From the NCBI GenBank assembly GCA_009377525.1, contig WHTW01000042.1, forward strand, positions 1 to 52,073: a stretch of 52,073 nt of DNA, given 5' to 3'. Source of the stretch: Rhodospirillales bacterium (GTDB taxonomy: Bacteria; Pseudomonadota; Alphaproteobacteria; Reyranellales; Reyranellaceae). The stretch's first letter is position 1. Every line of letters begins with the position of its first letter. Made by a program: the position numbers and the translations under genes. The notes below the pieces were generated by a model, which worked only from the letters and a program-made list of their open reading frames with translations, was not told the DNA's origin and did no database searches. This document shows positions 51,991-52,073 of this stretch, piece by piece.

Positions 51991-52073
51991 TAGCTCGTCG
52001 CGGGTGCCGTGCTGGTTAGAAAGCATTGCTGGCACTCGGGCTCGGCGACACAAGGAGTGGTGTCGTCGCCCGG
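51987..52073. mobile_element. Left end of a second CTAG-flanked element, cut by window end
   Basis: CTAG (51987-51990) is followed by TAGCTCGTCGCGG, which matches the 13-base end of the 510-bp element (33460) at 11 of 13 positions. Only about 80 bases are visible. Its TAG is the stop of phhB. No coding sequence in the visible part. Confidence 0.55.

Noticed and set aside
1..52073. CRISPR array, integrase or att sites, prophage
   Set aside because: No regular direct repeats with spacers, no recombinase gene and no tRNA-flanked duplication were seen; repeats present are palindromic and dispersed.

Overview
The window is about 52 kb of GC-rich (mid-60s % by eye) bacterial DNA. Gene content points to a free-living, metabolically versatile alphaproteobacterium: TypA, AsmA, DUF6481, DUF4169, a PF13467-type ribbon-helix-helix protein, TRAP-TAXI and TctC/Bug transport proteins, CaiB/BaiF CoA-transferases and an IorAB-type molybdoenzyme. 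The dispersed GGACCGC...TCATGA...GCGGTCC repeats and this gene mix remind me of Reyranella-like Rhodospirillales/Hyphomicrobiales, but no rRNA or marker gene here proves it. I saw no tRNA, rRNA or CRISPR array.

Layout. 0-15 kb is mostly housekeeping: SH3-like secreted protein, VOC protein, DUF6481, typA, RHH regulator, nitroreductase, a large AsmA protein, DUF4169, HxlR regulator, a gutted nhaA, a Bax inhibitor-1 membrane protein, and the ybbP-ybbA / tesA / thpR group. 15.2-17.6 kb is a lower-GC accessory patch: a putative type-44-like polymorphic toxin followed by two tandem copies of a membrane-anchored, cysteine-rich small protein (candidate immunity proteins), one of them frameshifted. 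18-31 kb is transport and catabolism: TRAP-TAXI pair, small conserved proteins, IorB-IorA, then a phosphotriesterase-like hydrolase coupled to a TctC binding protein and divergent from a dimethylformamidase-like protein; then a low-molecular-weight phosphatase, a sirtuin and an AidB-like acyl-CoA dehydrogenase.

33.4-37.1 kb is a second accessory patch. It starts with a 510-bp transposase-less element bounded by inverted repeats and CTAG, continues with genes I cannot name and an integral membrane protein, and ends with an HslV/proteasome-like Ntn-hydrolase gene split by an in-frame TAA. 37-44.5 kb holds an ATGA-coupled acyl-CoA dehydrogenase / CoA-transferase / CoA-transferase operon, a MazEF pair with an operator-like inverted repeat, an orphan receiver protein, a TctC gene tail that supplies the start of a mug-like glycosylase, a DUF1254 protein and a Tat-exported superoxide dismutase. 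45-51.6 kb is a complete dipeptide-type ABC importer (two permeases and two ATPases in 4-nt overlaps) fused in operon with a NicC-like flavin monooxygenase, with its binding protein convergent. phhB and the edge of a second CTAG element close the window.

Three repeat classes tie the window together: a GGTCC-armed repeat with TCATGA centre (at least five sites, one carrying a nested hairpin), a two-hairpin element with covarying arms (two copies, each containing or abutting stop codons), and the CTAG-flanked element (one complete, one end). Several decaying genes (nhaA, tctC tail, small-protein remnant, frameshifted duplicate, split Ntn hydrolase) show an actively rearranging chromosome.
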